DNA from: Rhodocyclales bacterium GT-UBC
GTDB lineage: Bacteria > Pseudomonadota > Gammaproteobacteria > Burkholderiales > Rhodocyclaceae
Direction of reading: 5' to 3'
Assembly (NCBI GenBank): GCA_003583745.1
Contig: QXPY01000009.1
Location: 124,001-188,000 of the forward strand
Length of the DNA: 64,000 bases
Positions 1 to 9,545 of the stretch are shown in pieces. Under the pieces are notes generated by a model. That model was not told the DNA's origin, did not search any database, and worked only from the letters and a program-made list of their open reading frames with translations. How positions within the stretch are numbered: the first letter of the stretch is position 1; each line of letters begins with the position of its first letter. Both the position numbers and the translations under genes were made by a program.

Positions 1-803
1 AGCAGCTTGATGAGCAGGCCGCGCTTGCCATATTCGGATACTGGGTGAACGCGGTGGGTAATGGTGTCGGAGACCTGGTTGCGGCGAGCAACTTCGATCA
101 GTACCGGCGACTTCAGCATGGTGTCGGCCAGCTTCTTGATTTCTTCGGAGAAAGTCGCCGAGAAGAGCAGGCTTTGGCGCTGCTGCGGCAGCATGTTGAG
201 AATGCGGGTAACGTCCGGAATGAAGCCCATGTCGAGCATGCGGTCGGCTTCGTCGAGAACCAGTGCTTGTACCGAGTTGAAACTGACACTCTTCGATTCG
301 ACGTGGTCGAGCAGACGGCCCGGCGTGGCGACAAGGATTTCGACACCCTTTTTCAGTTCGGCGATCTGCGGCTTGATATCGACGCCACCATAGGCGCACA
401 TGGCACGAATCGGCGTGTGTTTGCTGTAGGCCTTGACCGATTCGAAGACCTGCATTGCCAATTCGCGGGTCGGCGCGAGAATCAGCGCACGGACCGGATG
501 CTTGGCCGGTGACGGGCTGCTGCTGGCAAAGGGCAGGATGCGTTGCAGGATCGGCAGGGTGAAGGCAGCTGTCTTGCCGGTACCGGTCTGGGCCCCGCCC
601 ATGATGTCCTTGCCGCTGATGACCAACGGAATGGCCTGGGCCTGGATCGGGGTCGGCCGGGTATAACCTTCATCGGTGACGGCACGCAGCAGTTCCGGTG
701 CGAGGCCGAGGTCGGCGAAGGTGATCGGGGGAGTGGCTTCTGCGGCGGGTTCCGCAGCCGGGGTACTGGCCGAGTCGCCAGCTAACGTATTGATTTCAGA
801 CAT
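1..803 (-). CDS. rhlE: DEAD-box ATP-dependent RNA helicase, RhlE type (C-terminus outside window)
   Basis: Only the first 268 residues lie in the window. The reading frame is open to the left edge, so this is a cut by the window and not a broken gene. The helicase core 1 motifs are in order: Q-motif (GYTRPTPIQ, residues 46-54), motif I AQTGTGKT (71-78), PTREL (111-115), TPGR (160-163), DEAD (184-187) and SAT (215-217). Proteins of this family unwind short RNA duplexes in ribosome assembly and mRNA turnover. The RhlE assignment rests on overall similarity of the core; the C-terminal tail that separates RhlE from other DEAD-box proteins is not visible. A TATAAT hexamer at 812-817 on this strand lies only about 8 bases before the ATG, so the leader would be very short if it is the -10 element. 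Confidence 0.9.
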   Translation of the reverse strand, partial: MSEINTLAGDSASTPAAEPAAEATPPITFADLGLAPELLRAVTDEGYTRPTPIQAQAIPLVISGKDIMGGAQTGTGKTAAFTLPILQRILPFASSSPSPAKHPVRALILAPTRELAMQVFESVKAYSKHTPIRAMCAYGGVDIKPQIAELKKGVEILVATPGRLLDHVESKSVSFNSVQALVLDEADRMLDMGFIPDVTRILNMLPQQRQSLLFSATFSEEIKKLADTMLKSPVLIEVARRNQVSDTITHRVHPVSEYGKRGLLIKL

Positions 804-883
804 GGGCGAGGATTATACGCCTACCGTGGCGCGCATAACCGCTTCTCCTCGTTTGTGTCGCACCCTTTGCCTGGGCCTGCTAG

Positions 884-1258
884 CTAGATGGGCGATCTGC
901 GTTGGCTGATGACCTCCTCAAGGCGCTGGCGATTGATCGGCTTGACCAGAATGTTGTCGAATCCAGCGGCAAGGAAACGTGCCTTGTCTTCCGGGAAGGC
1001 GTGGGCGGTGTAGGCAACGATGTACATGTCGGCGCCGTTTTCCAATTCGCGTAACTGGCTGCAGGTCGCTTCACCGGAGAGTCCGGGCATGCTGATGTCG
1101 AGCATCACCAGGTCGGGTGGTGTGTCCCGGGCCAGGCCGAGAGCGGCATCGCCGCTGTCGGCTTCGAGCGTGGACCAGCCGAGCTTTTTGAGTAGTGCGG
1201 CGGCCAGCAGGCGGTTGGTTGGATGGTCGTCAACGATGAGCGCCAGGCGTTCAGTCAT
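884..1258 (-). CDS. single-domain response regulator (CheY-like receiver)
   Basis: The 124 residues form one receiver domain with no output domain. The acidic pair is D10-D11, the phospho-acceptor is D54 in MLDISMP, the switch threonine is T84 and the conserved lysine is K106 in LVKP. The start overlaps the end of the upstream sensor kinase gene by 8 bases on the same strand, so the two are translationally coupled and the receiver is very probably the phosphorylation partner of that kinase. With no DNA-binding or enzymatic domain it should act by protein contact or as a phosphorelay intermediate. The target is not visible here. Confidence 0.9.
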   Translation of the reverse strand: MTERLALIVDDHPTNRLLAAALLKKLGWSTLEADSGDAALGLARDTPPDLVMLDISMPGLSGEATCSQLRELENGADMYIVAYTAHAFPEDKARFLAAGFDNILVKPINRQRLEEVISQRRSPI

Positions 1259-3791
1259 CTTGTTTTCCTTCTCTCGGGAGATGGAGGGTGAATTCGGACC
1301 CGATGCCGACTTCTGAATGTAGCGTTACGCTACCGCCCATATGTTCAACCAATTGCCTGACAATCGCCAGACCGAGGCCGGTTCCGCCATGGGTGCGGGT
1401 CAGGAAGTTTTCCAGTTGCTTGAATTTTTCGAAGATGATCTCCTGGCTTTCGGGCGGTATGCCGGGGCCGGTATCCTTGACGCTGATGTGGACTTCTTGC
1501 GGACTGGCGCTGAGCGTCACCATGACACTGCCTTCCGCGGTGAATTTCAAGGCGTTGTTCAGCAGGTTGTTGAGCAATTGGCGTAGGCGGGTTGGATCGG
1601 CGTAAAGCGTGGCCGGGGTGCCATCCGTGATGGTAAGCGTTAGCGCCAGGTTTTTGGCGATGGCGCTGCTGCGATGCTGGGAGATGGTCTCCTCGAGAAA
1701 TTGGTCAAGCCGGATTTCACCCGGATCGAAGGTCATTTCTCCTGATTCGATCTTGGTCAGGTCGAGAATTTCGGAAACCAGTTTGAGGAGATGTTCGCCA
1801 CTCTCGTGAATGATCCGGGCGTACTCCAATTGGGTGGCGTCGGCGAGCTCGGATTTGAGCAGGTCGGCGAAACCGAGGATGCCATTCAGTGGTGTTCTCA
1901 GTTCGTGCGATACGGTTGCCAGGAATGCGGATTTGAGGCGATTGGCCTCTTCAGCCTTTTCTTTGGCCTCTTCTAGACGTTTGAACGACTCCTCGACCGA
2001 GTCGGCCATGCCATTGAAAGAACGGGCCAATTCACCCATTTCGTCGTGCGACTGGACTTCCAGGCGATGTTCCAGTTGCCCGTTCTGGAAGGCGCGGATG
2101 CCGGAGATCATCAAGGTGATGCGCCGGGTCAGCAGGCTGGCCATCCAGATGGCGATACCGATCACGAGCAGGATCATCAGTACAGTAGATCCCCATAAAC
2201 CGATGGCGGTCGAAGTCAGGCTGTTCTGAATGTCGCCCAACATATCGCTGCGCTGCGCCTTGAAGCTGTGATCCTTTTCCGCCACCAGGGCGTTTATTTT
2301 TCCCGCCGTTTCACTGGCTGCCTTGTGGAATTCGTCGACGTTGGCGCCGATCGTCACGAAGCCGAAGCCTTGTGGCGACTTGCCGTACTGGCCCGTGTAG
2401 TAGGGAATGGCGGCGGCGGTGGTCAGCTTCCACAGGCCGGAGAAGAAAATCAGGAAGGAGCCTGAGCCGCCATGTTCGGTGACCGCATTCCAGCCATCGC
2501 ACTGCGGCGAGAAATTGAGATAGCGGCAGTCGAGGCCGACGATGCCGGCTTTGGCTTGCTCCTTGGCCGGCTTGCGCTTCAGGCTTTGATCGCGGAATGG
2601 CGGGATGCCGGCCAGAAATTCATCGGAGGGTTTGCCGCTGGCTTGCCATTCGGCGTAGAGTGCTTCGTCGAGCCAAGGCGTGGCCGGCTTGCCTGTCTGG
2701 GGATCGTAGCCGGTGATCATGTAGTCGCGCGGATGCGAGATCGAGCGGCTCTTGTAATCCCAGATGAAGGCGTAGTTGCCTTTGATGGCGTCGGCAATCG
2801 GCGTATAGCGCTCTTCGGTCGGCATCAGGCGGTCGGAAAACTGGCGGATATGGTCGTGATCAAGGGCCAGGGTTACGTAGCCGGCCAGCTTGCCATTCTT
2901 GACGACCGGCATCGCCCAGCGGATCAAGCCGCGAAAGCGTTTGCCCACCGGATTTTCGGTCCCGGCGTAGGCCGAATTTTCCGGTTGGAAGGGTTTGCCG
3001 GCCTTTTCCAGAGCCGCCGGCAGGTAAGGCCCGATGATCTGGGTCGGAACATAGGCGCCGATGACATCGGATACGTAGATTTCGCCGGGTTTGAGCTTTT
3101 TCAGCTCAGCAAAATAACTTTCTGCCTTGATGAAGGTGTTGCTACGTTCGGCAACGTTTTTCAATGATTTTTCCGTGAGATCGCCGGTGGTGATCTTGAT
3201 GGTTTCCTGACCGCCGGGATCGATGAAACTCATTTCGACAAAGAGCGGGCGCGACTCGCTTTCGCCGAAGTATTCCGGCGGGCGGGCGTGGAAGTCGCGG
3301 GCGTTGTCGGGCAGGATCGGGCGGGTGACTTTGGCTTCGCGCTGGATCGGTGAAACGGGGACCCACGATTTGCCGTCGTCGGCCAGCTTCCAGGGACCAT
3401 GCTGATAAAGCGGGCGGTTTCGTTCGCTCAGGAAGCGACGGAAGGCCGCTTCGTTGATGTCCAAGCTTGCCGCTTGGCGGATGTCGCGATCGCGATCGTA
3501 GAGAAAGTCGGCAATTTCCTTGGCGGCATCGGTGGTCAGAGCCTCAATGGCCTCGCGTGAACGCAGGTCGAGGGCGCGAATCGAGTCGTCGGTGACGGTT
3601 TTCCCGACCGATTTGATGCTGTCGAGCATGTTGTCGGCCATTTCGGCGGCACGGGTCGAAACCTCATCGCCCAACTGCTGGGCGGCGTGCCAGGCAAACC
3701 AGGCAAGCAGGAGAAGGGGGACGACCTTGATCAGGACGAAGATCGCGATCAGTTTGCCGCGGATACCCCCAAGGAAGGCTGGCAGCTTCAT
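1251..3791 (-). CDS. membrane sensor histidine kinase with large Cache-like periplasmic domain
   Basis: The 846 residues are arranged as follows: first membrane segment about residues 12-34; a periplasmic sensor of about 500 residues with Cache-like features and two cysteines in an LDCRYLNFSPQC stretch; second membrane segment about 535-557; HAMP linker; coiled coil; HisKA with phospho-acceptor H near residue 629 (SHELRTPLNG); and an ATPase domain with N-box NNALKF, DTGPGIP and GTGLGLAI. It has no receiver domain of its own; the separate CheY-like gene that overlaps its end fills that role. The start follows a strong GGGAGGAG ribosome site. The ligand is unknown. Large periplasmic Cache sensors usually bind small organic molecules, but nothing nearby names one. 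Confidence 0.9.
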   Translation of the reverse strand: MKLPAFLGGIRGKLIAIFVLIKVVPLLLLAWFAWHAAQQLGDEVSTRAAEMADNMLDSIKSVGKTVTDDSIRALDLRSREAIEALTTDAAKEIADFLYDRDRDIRQAASLDINEAAFRRFLSERNRPLYQHGPWKLADDGKSWVPVSPIQREAKVTRPILPDNARDFHARPPEYFGESESRPLFVEMSFIDPGGQETIKITTGDLTEKSLKNVAERSNTFIKAESYFAELKKLKPGEIYVSDVIGAYVPTQIIGPYLPAALEKAGKPFQPENSAYAGTENPVGKRFRGLIRWAMPVVKNGKLAGYVTLALDHDHIRQFSDRLMPTEERYTPIADAIKGNYAFIWDYKSRSISHPRDYMITGYDPQTGKPATPWLDEALYAEWQASGKPSDEFLAGIPPFRDQSLKRKPAKEQAKAGIVGLDCRYLNFSPQCDGWNAVTEHGGSGSFLIFFSGLWKLTTAAAIPYYTGQYGKSPQGFGFVTIGANVDEFHKAASETAGKINALVAEKDHSFKAQRSDMLGDIQNSLTSTAIGLWGSTVLMILLVIGIAIWMASLLTRRITLMISGIRAFQNGQLEHRLEVQSHDEMGELARSFNGMADSVEESFKRLEEAKEKAEEANRLKSAFLATVSHELRTPLNGILGFADLLKSELADATQLEYARIIHESGEHLLKLVSEILDLTKIESGEMTFDPGEIRLDQFLEETISQHRSSAIAKNLALTLTITDGTPATLYADPTRLRQLLNNLLNNALKFTAEGSVMVTLSASPQEVHISVKDTGPGIPPESQEIIFEKFKQLENFLTRTHGGTGLGLAIVRQLVEHMGGSVTLHSEVGIGSEFTLHLPREGKQDD

Positions 3792-3830
3792 GGTGCTCCT
3801 CCCGAACCGTCGCCGTGGCGACGAACCCGA

Positions 3831-4232
3831 TTAATGTTTGGCGGCGCTTTTCTCGGCAGACTTGCCGCTATCTTTTTCGCCACTTTCTTGTGCCGCAGCT
3901 TCCGCTTCGGCCTTCTTGCGTTTCTTAGCCGCTGCCGGAGACTCCGGCGGCGGGAGTTGCGGCGCTACAGTTTCAAGCTGGTTGTCCCGCATGTAGGCAT
4001 CCATTTCTTTCCAGCCCTCGTAGATCGCGGCCTTGGGCAACCAGTTGTAGATCGAGTAACAATCCTCGATCGCTCTTCCCGACTGGCGGCAGGCACTGCC
4101 TACGGCCTTGCCTTCCGCTTGCTGGACGGCTTCTTTCTTGGCCGGGTCTTCAAGGCCGAGTTTCTGGTTCACCTGGTCGCAGGCCGTGAGGAGCAGCAAG
4201 GGCAGGATGAGGAGAAATGTGCGTTTGATCAT
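3831..4232 (-). CDS. small outer-membrane-type lipoprotein, function unknown
   Basis: The chosen start gives a 133-residue protein opening with MIKRTFLLILPLLLLTAC, a clear lipoprotein signal with lipobox LTAC. The longer open frame would bury this signal behind 12 extra residues. The mature part has two more cysteines (ACRQSG, EDCYSIYNW) around a short conserved-looking core and then a Pro-rich and Lys/Ala/Glu-rich low-complexity tail from about residue 90. It lies 39 bases upstream of the sensor kinase gene on the same strand, so it may be co-transcribed and act in the same envelope pathway. I do not recognise a named family. Confidence 0.7.
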   Translation of the reverse strand: MIKRTFLLILPLLLLTACDQVNQKLGLEDPAKKEAVQQAEGKAVGSACRQSGRAIEDCYSIYNWLPKAAIYEGWKEMDAYMRDNQLETVAPQLPPPESPAAAKKRKKAEAEAAAQESGEKDSGKSAEKSAAKH

Positions 4233-4307
4233 TTCCCGCAATTTTCGCACAGATTCGCATTGATTCAACAGGCATGAACTTGCCGTTGGGGCCAGCCAGG
4301 CGAATCC

Positions 4308-4937
4308 TCAGCGCCGGGGCAACGCTGCCCCCAGGCCACGGAACCATTGTTCGAGGATGGGGGCGGCATAGCTTTCGAGCGGAAACATCGCTGGATTTTT
4401 GGTCCAGTTGAAGAGCAGTCCATCGAGTTGGGCAATCAACGCGATGGTTGCCTGGTGCGGCGTCAGGGCATGGCCTATCTGTCCCTGCTTTTGAGCCAGC
4501 GTGAAGGCGCGCTCCAGAATGTCGATGTGGTTTTCACCTTCGTCGAGGTGGCTGTCACGGATGGCAGCCATCTCGCCGACGTACTCGCATTTATGCCAGA
4601 GAATTTCGAAGACGCGGCGAAAGTTTTCGTCGGTTAGCATCTTGCCGAGAAATTCGGCCGAGGCATCGCGAAGGAAGCCGAGTGGATCGGCATTGATCCG
4701 TGCTTCCCTGTCTTCGGCATTGATCATGAGCGGACAAATCAGTCGCTCGACCATCGCATTGAACATGGCCAACTTGTTTTCGAAGTGCCAGTAGATGGCG
4801 CCGCGCGTGACGCCGGCATGTTTGGCGATGTCGTTGAGCGAGGTTTGCGAGACGCCCTGGTGGTTGAATACTTCGACCGCCGCATCAAGGATGCGGTGGC
4901 GCGTAACCAGTGCGTCTTCTTTGGTTCGTCTGACCAT
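4308..4937 (-). CDS. TetR/AcrR-family repressor of the adjacent RND efflux operon
   Basis: The 209 residues start with a TetR-type helix-turn-helix (about residues 14-60, with the sequence HAGVTRGAIYWHF typical of AcrR/TtgR-like proteins) and continue with an all-helical ligand-binding domain. The gene lies 26 bases downstream of the outer-membrane channel gene on the same strand, so it is the last gene of the efflux operon. This differs from the usual divergent acrR-acrAB layout. The operator-like palindrome over the promoter 5.8 kb upstream fits this regulator, giving negative autoregulation. Ligands would be drugs, dyes or other amphipathic compounds, by analogy with AcrR, TtgR and MexR-type systems. 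Confidence 0.88.
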   Translation of the reverse strand: MVRRTKEDALVTRHRILDAAVEVFNHQGVSQTSLNDIAKHAGVTRGAIYWHFENKLAMFNAMVERLICPLMINAEDREARINADPLGFLRDASAEFLGKMLTDENFRRVFEILWHKCEYVGEMAAIRDSHLDEGENHIDILERAFTLAQKQGQIGHALTPHQATIALIAQLDGLLFNWTKNPAMFPLESYAAPILEQWFRGLGAALPRR

Positions 4938-4963
4938 GGCTTTTCTCTGTCTGCCTCAGGAAC

Positions 4964-6406
4964 TCACTTGGCTGCAACCTGCCAGCCGCCGCCGAGTGCC
5001 TTGAACAGGTCGACCGCCGCACCCAGGCGATTCTTGCGGCTCGCCAGGTACTGAAGTTGCGCCGAGTTCGCCGTACGCTGAGCATCGAGCACGTCCATGA
5101 AGCCCGAATAGCCGGCTTCGTAACGGGCTTGCGAGAGGGTGAGTGCTCGCTGTGCAGCCTTAACCTGGCTGGCGTTGGCGGCTTCTTCATCGGCGTATTC
5201 GCGTAGGTTCACCAAAGCGTCGTTGACTTCCTTGAAGGCGCTTTGCAGCGTCTTGCGGTAGTTGGCAAGGTTTTCCTTCTGGCTGGCCGTGGCTTGGTCG
5301 ACTCGCGCGCTGGTCCTGCCCGCGTCGAAAACCGGCATCGACAGGCCAAGGGCGGCTGACCAGATACTGGCACTGTTGGTGAACAGATTGGACAGTGCCT
5401 GGCTTTCGCTGCCGTAGAGGCCAGTCAGGCTGATGGTCGGAAAATAGGCGGCCTTGGCAACGCCGATACGAGCGTTGGCGGCGATCAGCTTTTCTTCGGC
5501 CTGGCGGACATCGGGGCGCGCCTCCAGTAGGCTGGACGGCAGGCCGGCCGGGGGAACCGGCGGAACCGGCAGCTTGTCGAGGTTGGCCGCGGCAAGCTTG
5601 AGGCCGGGTTGTCCGGTGAGCAGGCCGATCTGGCTTTCGGAAATGGCCCGCTGTCGACGCAGTTGGTTCCATTGCGCCTGGGCCGCTGCGTACGCGCTTT
5701 CCGCCTGAGCTTGTTCGAGCGAAGAAGCCGCACCGGCATCGAGGCGGGCATTGACGATCTTCAATGTTTTTTCGCGCGAGGTCAGGCTGTCCTGGGTCAC
5801 TTCGAGTTGGGCGTCGAGGCTGCGCAGCGCAAGATATTCGTTGGCGACCTGGCCGACCAGGGTCAGCTGAACGCTGTCGCGGCCGAAGCGACTGGCCAGC
5901 GCATCGGCACGGGCGGCTTCGTTGTTGCGACGAATTCGGCCCCAGAGGTCGATCTCGTAACTCAGCGACAGTGCGGCGCGGCGATTGCCATAGGTGGTCG
6001 GCCCGCCAGATTTTTGGCCATTGAAGGTTTCGCCGCTGTTCCGGCTGTTGGTGCTGTTGGCGGCGAGGTCGACGCGCGGCAGGTAGTCGGCGCCGGATTC
6101 CCGGGCTGCTGCCTCGGCCGCTTCCAGGCGGGCGATGGCGGCCTGCAGATCCTGGTTGGCGTCGATGGCCTGCTGGACCAGATTGTCCAGCGTGCTGTCG
6201 CCAAACAAGGTCCACCAGGTCGGGTTGATCGGCGCTTCGCTACGCGCCTCGGCGACAGCGGCCGGCGGGGTTTCGCGGAAATAGTCGGGCAACCAGGTGC
6301 TGGGACGCAGGTAATCGGGACCGACCGCACAGCCGCTCAACAGGGCGGCAGCAGCGACTGCCGTTGCCAGCCGGATTTGCGGCAGTTTTTGTTTGAACAG
6401 GGACAT
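4964..6406 (-). CDS. RND efflux outer-membrane channel lipoprotein (OprM/NodT family)
   Basis: The start at 6406 is one base after the stop of the pump gene (TGA-G-ATG) and gives 480 residues. It opens with a lipoprotein signal and lipobox LLSGC (Cys26), followed by the family hallmark AVGPDYLRP. The rest shows the two repeated outer-membrane-efflux halves with long helices, as in OprM and TolC relatives. An in-frame extension of 40 residues lies inside the pump gene, is Ser/Pro-rich and has no signal, so it was rejected. The protein forms the trimeric exit duct that joins the periplasmic adaptor and the inner-membrane pump. Confidence 0.93.
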   Translation of the reverse strand: MSLFKQKLPQIRLATAVAAAALLSGCAVGPDYLRPSTWLPDYFRETPPAAVAEARSEAPINPTWWTLFGDSTLDNLVQQAIDANQDLQAAIARLEAAEAAARESGADYLPRVDLAANSTNSRNSGETFNGQKSGGPTTYGNRRAALSLSYEIDLWGRIRRNNEAARADALASRFGRDSVQLTLVGQVANEYLALRSLDAQLEVTQDSLTSREKTLKIVNARLDAGAASSLEQAQAESAYAAAQAQWNQLRRQRAISESQIGLLTGQPGLKLAAANLDKLPVPPVPPAGLPSSLLEARPDVRQAEEKLIAANARIGVAKAAYFPTISLTGLYGSESQALSNLFTNSASIWSAALGLSMPVFDAGRTSARVDQATASQKENLANYRKTLQSAFKEVNDALVNLREYADEEAANASQVKAAQRALTLSQARYEAGYSGFMDVLDAQRTANSAQLQYLASRKNRLGAAVDLFKALGGGWQVAAK

Positions 6407-6407
6407 C

Positions 6408-9400
6408 TCAGTTTTCCTCCGCGTGGGCGGTATGGTCGTCGTGGCCGGCCAGCTTTTGTTGCTTGCCGCGCTCCAGCCACTTGAAGAAGAGCGGGATGAA
6501 GATGGTGGCGATGAAGGTGGCGGCAATCATGCCGGCAAACACCCCGGTACCCATCGACTGGCGGGCGGCGGCGCCGGCCCCGGTGGCCTTGACCAGCGGG
6601 AAGACGCCGAGCACGAAGGCAAGCGAGGTCATGACGATCGGCCGGAAGCGCAGACGGGCGGCTTCGAGTGCCGCTTCGATCACCCCCATGCCTTCGGCGT
6701 ACTTCTGGGCGGCAAATTCGACAATCAGAATCGCGTTCTTCGAGGCCAGACCGATCAGCACCACCAGACCGATCTGGAAGTAGATGTCGTTCGGCATGCC
6801 GCGCAGCCAGATTGCCGTCAGCGCACCCATCAAGGCGAAGGGAACGGCCATGATGACAGCCAGCGGCAGCGACCATTTTTCGTATTGGGCGGCGAGGATC
6901 AGGAAGACCATGATGATGGCGAAGCCAAAGGCCTGGGCGGATGAACCCGAGCTGCGCTTTTCCTGGAAGGCCTGGCCGGTCCAGGAGATTTCATAGCCGG
7001 AAGGCAGGGTGGCGGCAGCGACTTCTTCGACGATCTTGATGGCATCGCCCGAGCTGATGCCCGGCTTGCTGTCGCCCATAATCTTGGCGGCGACGAAGCC
7101 GTTGAAGCGCTCGACCTGTTCCGGACCGACGACGCGCTTGACGGTACTGATCGCCGACAAGGGAATCATGGCGTTGGTGGTCGTGCTGCGCACATAGACC
7201 TTGCCGATGTCTTCCGGCTTCATCCGGTAATTGGCTTCGGCCTGCAGCTGGACGCGATAGACGCGGCCGGCCTTGTTGAAGTCATTGACGTAGAGCGCGC
7301 CCATCGTGCTTTGCAGGGTGGCATAGACCGAGTCAAGCGGGATGCCGAGCGACAGCGCCTTCGGTTCGTCGACTTCGACGAAGAGTTGTGGGACGGTCGG
7401 GCGGAAGAAGGTCGAGACACGAGTGAACTCGCTACGCTTCTGCAATTCCGCCATGAACTGCTGAACGATTTCGTTGAGTTTCTTGGCATCGCCGTCGACA
7501 CGGTTCTGCACATAAACCTCAAAGCCGCCGGCAGTGCCCAGGCCCATGATCGGGGGCGGGTTGAATACCAGGCCGAGGCCGTCCGCCTGCATCATGCCGA
7601 CGCCCATGAACTTGCCGGCGAGGTCCTGTGCCTTGCCCTTGCGTTCCGACCAATCCTTGAGCGGAATGAACATGGTGCCGGCATTCGGCTTGTTGCCGCC
7701 GCCGATCAGGTCGAAGCCGGAAACGACGAAGGTATGGGCGACGGCTTCGTCATGGCTGACCATTTGCCGCATGTTTTCGCCCGTGGTTGAAGTGCGCTTC
7801 AAGGTGGCGCCGTCTGGCAGCATCAGGGCAGAAATCAGGTAGCCCTGGTCTTCGGCTGGCACGAAACTGCCCGGCAGAGTGCGGAAGAAGAAGATCGTGA
7901 TACCGATGACCAGTGCAAAGATCACGCTGCCAATGATGCCGTGCTTCAGGGTCAGGCCGACGGTGCTGGTGTAAGAGCGGGTAAAGCGTTCGAACAGGCG
8001 GTTGAAGGGGGCGAAGAGCTTGTTCTCGGTGTGTTGGGCCTTGAGCAGCAGGGCGCACAGGGCGGGCGTCAGGGTCAGCGCGACAACCCCGGACAGCACC
8101 ACGGCGACGGCGACGGTGACGGCGAACTGCTTGTAGAGCTGGCCGGCGATACCACCGAGGAAGGCCACCGGTACAAACACGGCACAGAGCACCAGCACGA
8201 TGGCGACCAGGGCGCCGGAAACCTCGTGCATGGCCTTGATCGCCGCCTCTTTCGGCGACAGTTTCTCTTCTGCCATCAGGCGTTCGACGTTCTCGAGCAC
8301 GACGATTGCATCGTCAACCACGATACCGATGGCCAGGACCATGGCGAACAGGGTCAGTGTGTTGATCGAGAAGCCGAATACCCAGAGGCCGGCAAAGGTA
8401 CCGATCAGAGAGATCGGCACGGCCACCATCGGGATCAGCGTGGCACGCCAGCTCTGCAGGAAGATGTAGACCACGGCCAGCACGAGTACCATGGCTTCGA
8501 TCAGGGTATGGATTACTTCGTTGATCGAGGCCGAAACGAAACGGGTCGTATCGAACGGGATGACATAGTTCATGCCCTGCGGAAATTTGACCTTCAGCTC
8601 GTCCATCTTCTTGCGGACGTTCTCGGCGACTTCCAGTGCGTTGGCGCCGGTTTGCAGGAAGACGCCCATGGCGATGGTCGGCTGGCCGTCCAGCGTCACC
8701 GATTGGTCGTAGCTGTAGGCACCGAGTTCGATGCGGGCGACGTCCTTGAGGCGCAGTGCGCCGCCCGGGCCGCTGGCGCGGATGACGATGTTGCCGAACT
8801 CTTCCGGGGTCAGCAGACGGCCCTTGGCGGTCACCGTATAGACCAGCATCTGGTCGGCCGGAGCCGGTTCCTGGCCGATCTTGCCGGCCGCGTTCTGGGC
8901 GTTCTGGGCCTTGATGGCGGCTGAAATGTCGCTTGGGGTCAGGCCGAGCTGGGCCAGGCGGTCCGGCTTCAGCCAGACGCGCATCGAGTAGTCCTGCGCG
9001 CCGAAAATGGTGACGTCGCCGACGCCCTTGACCCGCTTCAGTTCGTCCGCAATGTTCAGGCTGGCGTAGTTGGAGAGGAACAGGGTGTTGTACTTGCCCT
9101 TTTCCGATTCCAGCGCAACCACCTGCAGAATGTCGTTCGAGCGTTTCTGGACGATGACGCCGTTGGTTCGCACATCGGTCGGCAGGCGCGGTTCGGCAGC
9201 CTTGACGCGGTTGTTGACGTTGACCGCAGCCATGTCGACATTGGTGCCGACGTCGAAGGTCGCGGTGATGGTCACCGAGCCGTTGGCCGAGGCCGATGAC
9301 GTGAAGTACGAGAGGTTCTCGACCCCGTTCAGCTGCTCCTCGATCGGCGCGGCCACCGTCTTGGCCAGTGTTTCAGCCGAGGCGCCCGGGTAGGTGGCGG

Positions 9401-9536
9401 TGATCAGCACCGTCGGCGGGGCAATCTGCGGGTATTGCGCGATGGGCAATACCTGCGAGGCGACCAGCCCGGCGATGACGATGATGATGGAAATGACCGA
9501 CGCGAAAATCGGCCGGTTGATGAAAAATTTTGACAT
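6408..9536 (-). CDS. RND multidrug efflux pump, inner-membrane transporter (AcrB/MexB family, HAE1)
   Basis: At 1042 residues this has the normal length of HAE1 pumps. It starts MSKFFINRPIFASVISI, the family N-terminus, and has twelve membrane segments with two large periplasmic loops after segments 1 and 7. The proton-relay aspartates are present in GIVVDDAIVV near residue 406, and the matching lysine is in the GLASKNAILIVEFA segment. It exports drugs, dyes, solvents or bile-salt-like compounds by proton antiport. It lies 9 bases after the adaptor gene and one base before the channel gene. The exact substrate range cannot be read from sequence; AcrB or MexB names would be over-precise. Confidence 0.96.
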   Translation of the reverse strand: MSKFFINRPIFASVISIIIVIAGLVASQVLPIAQYPQIAPPTVLITATYPGASAETLAKTVAAPIEEQLNGVENLSYFTSSASANGSVTITATFDVGTNVDMAAVNVNNRVKAAEPRLPTDVRTNGVIVQKRSNDILQVVALESEKGKYNTLFLSNYASLNIADELKRVKGVGDVTIFGAQDYSMRVWLKPDRLAQLGLTPSDISAAIKAQNAQNAAGKIGQEPAPADQMLVYTVTAKGRLLTPEEFGNIVIRASGPGGALRLKDVARIELGAYSYDQSVTLDGQPTIAMGVFLQTGANALEVAENVRKKMDELKVKFPQGMNYVIPFDTTRFVSASINEVIHTLIEAMVLVLAVVYIFLQSWRATLIPMVAVPISLIGTFAGLWVFGFSINTLTLFAMVLAIGIVVDDAIVVLENVERLMAEEKLSPKEAAIKAMHEVSGALVAIVLVLCAVFVPVAFLGGIAGQLYKQFAVTVAVAVVLSGVVALTLTPALCALLLKAQHTENKLFAPFNRLFERFTRSYTSTVGLTLKHGIIGSVIFALVIGITIFFFRTLPGSFVPAEDQGYLISALMLPDGATLKRTSTTGENMRQMVSHDEAVAHTFVVSGFDLIGGGNKPNAGTMFIPLKDWSERKGKAQDLAGKFMGVGMMQADGLGLVFNPPPIMGLGTAGGFEVYVQNRVDGDAKKLNEIVQQFMAELQKRSEFTRVSTFFRPTVPQLFVEVDEPKALSLGIPLDSVYATLQSTMGALYVNDFNKAGRVYRVQLQAEANYRMKPEDIGKVYVRSTTTNAMIPLSAISTVKRVVGPEQVERFNGFVAAKIMGDSKPGISSGDAIKIVEEVAAATLPSGYEISWTGQAFQEKRSSGSSAQAFGFAIIMVFLILAAQYEKWSLPLAVIMAVPFALMGALTAIWLRGMPNDIYFQIGLVVLIGLASKNAILIVEFAAQKYAEGMGVIEAALEAARLRFRPIVMTSLAFVLGVFPLVKATGAGAAARQSMGTGVFAGMIAATFIATIFIPLFFKWLERGKQQKLAGHDDHTAHAEEN

Positions 9537-9545
9537 GCTTGCTCC

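Noticed and set aside
3480..3500. GCGATC-type tandem repeat
   Set aside because: It is inside the sensor kinase gene and encodes alternating Asp and Arg; the repeat is explained by coding.
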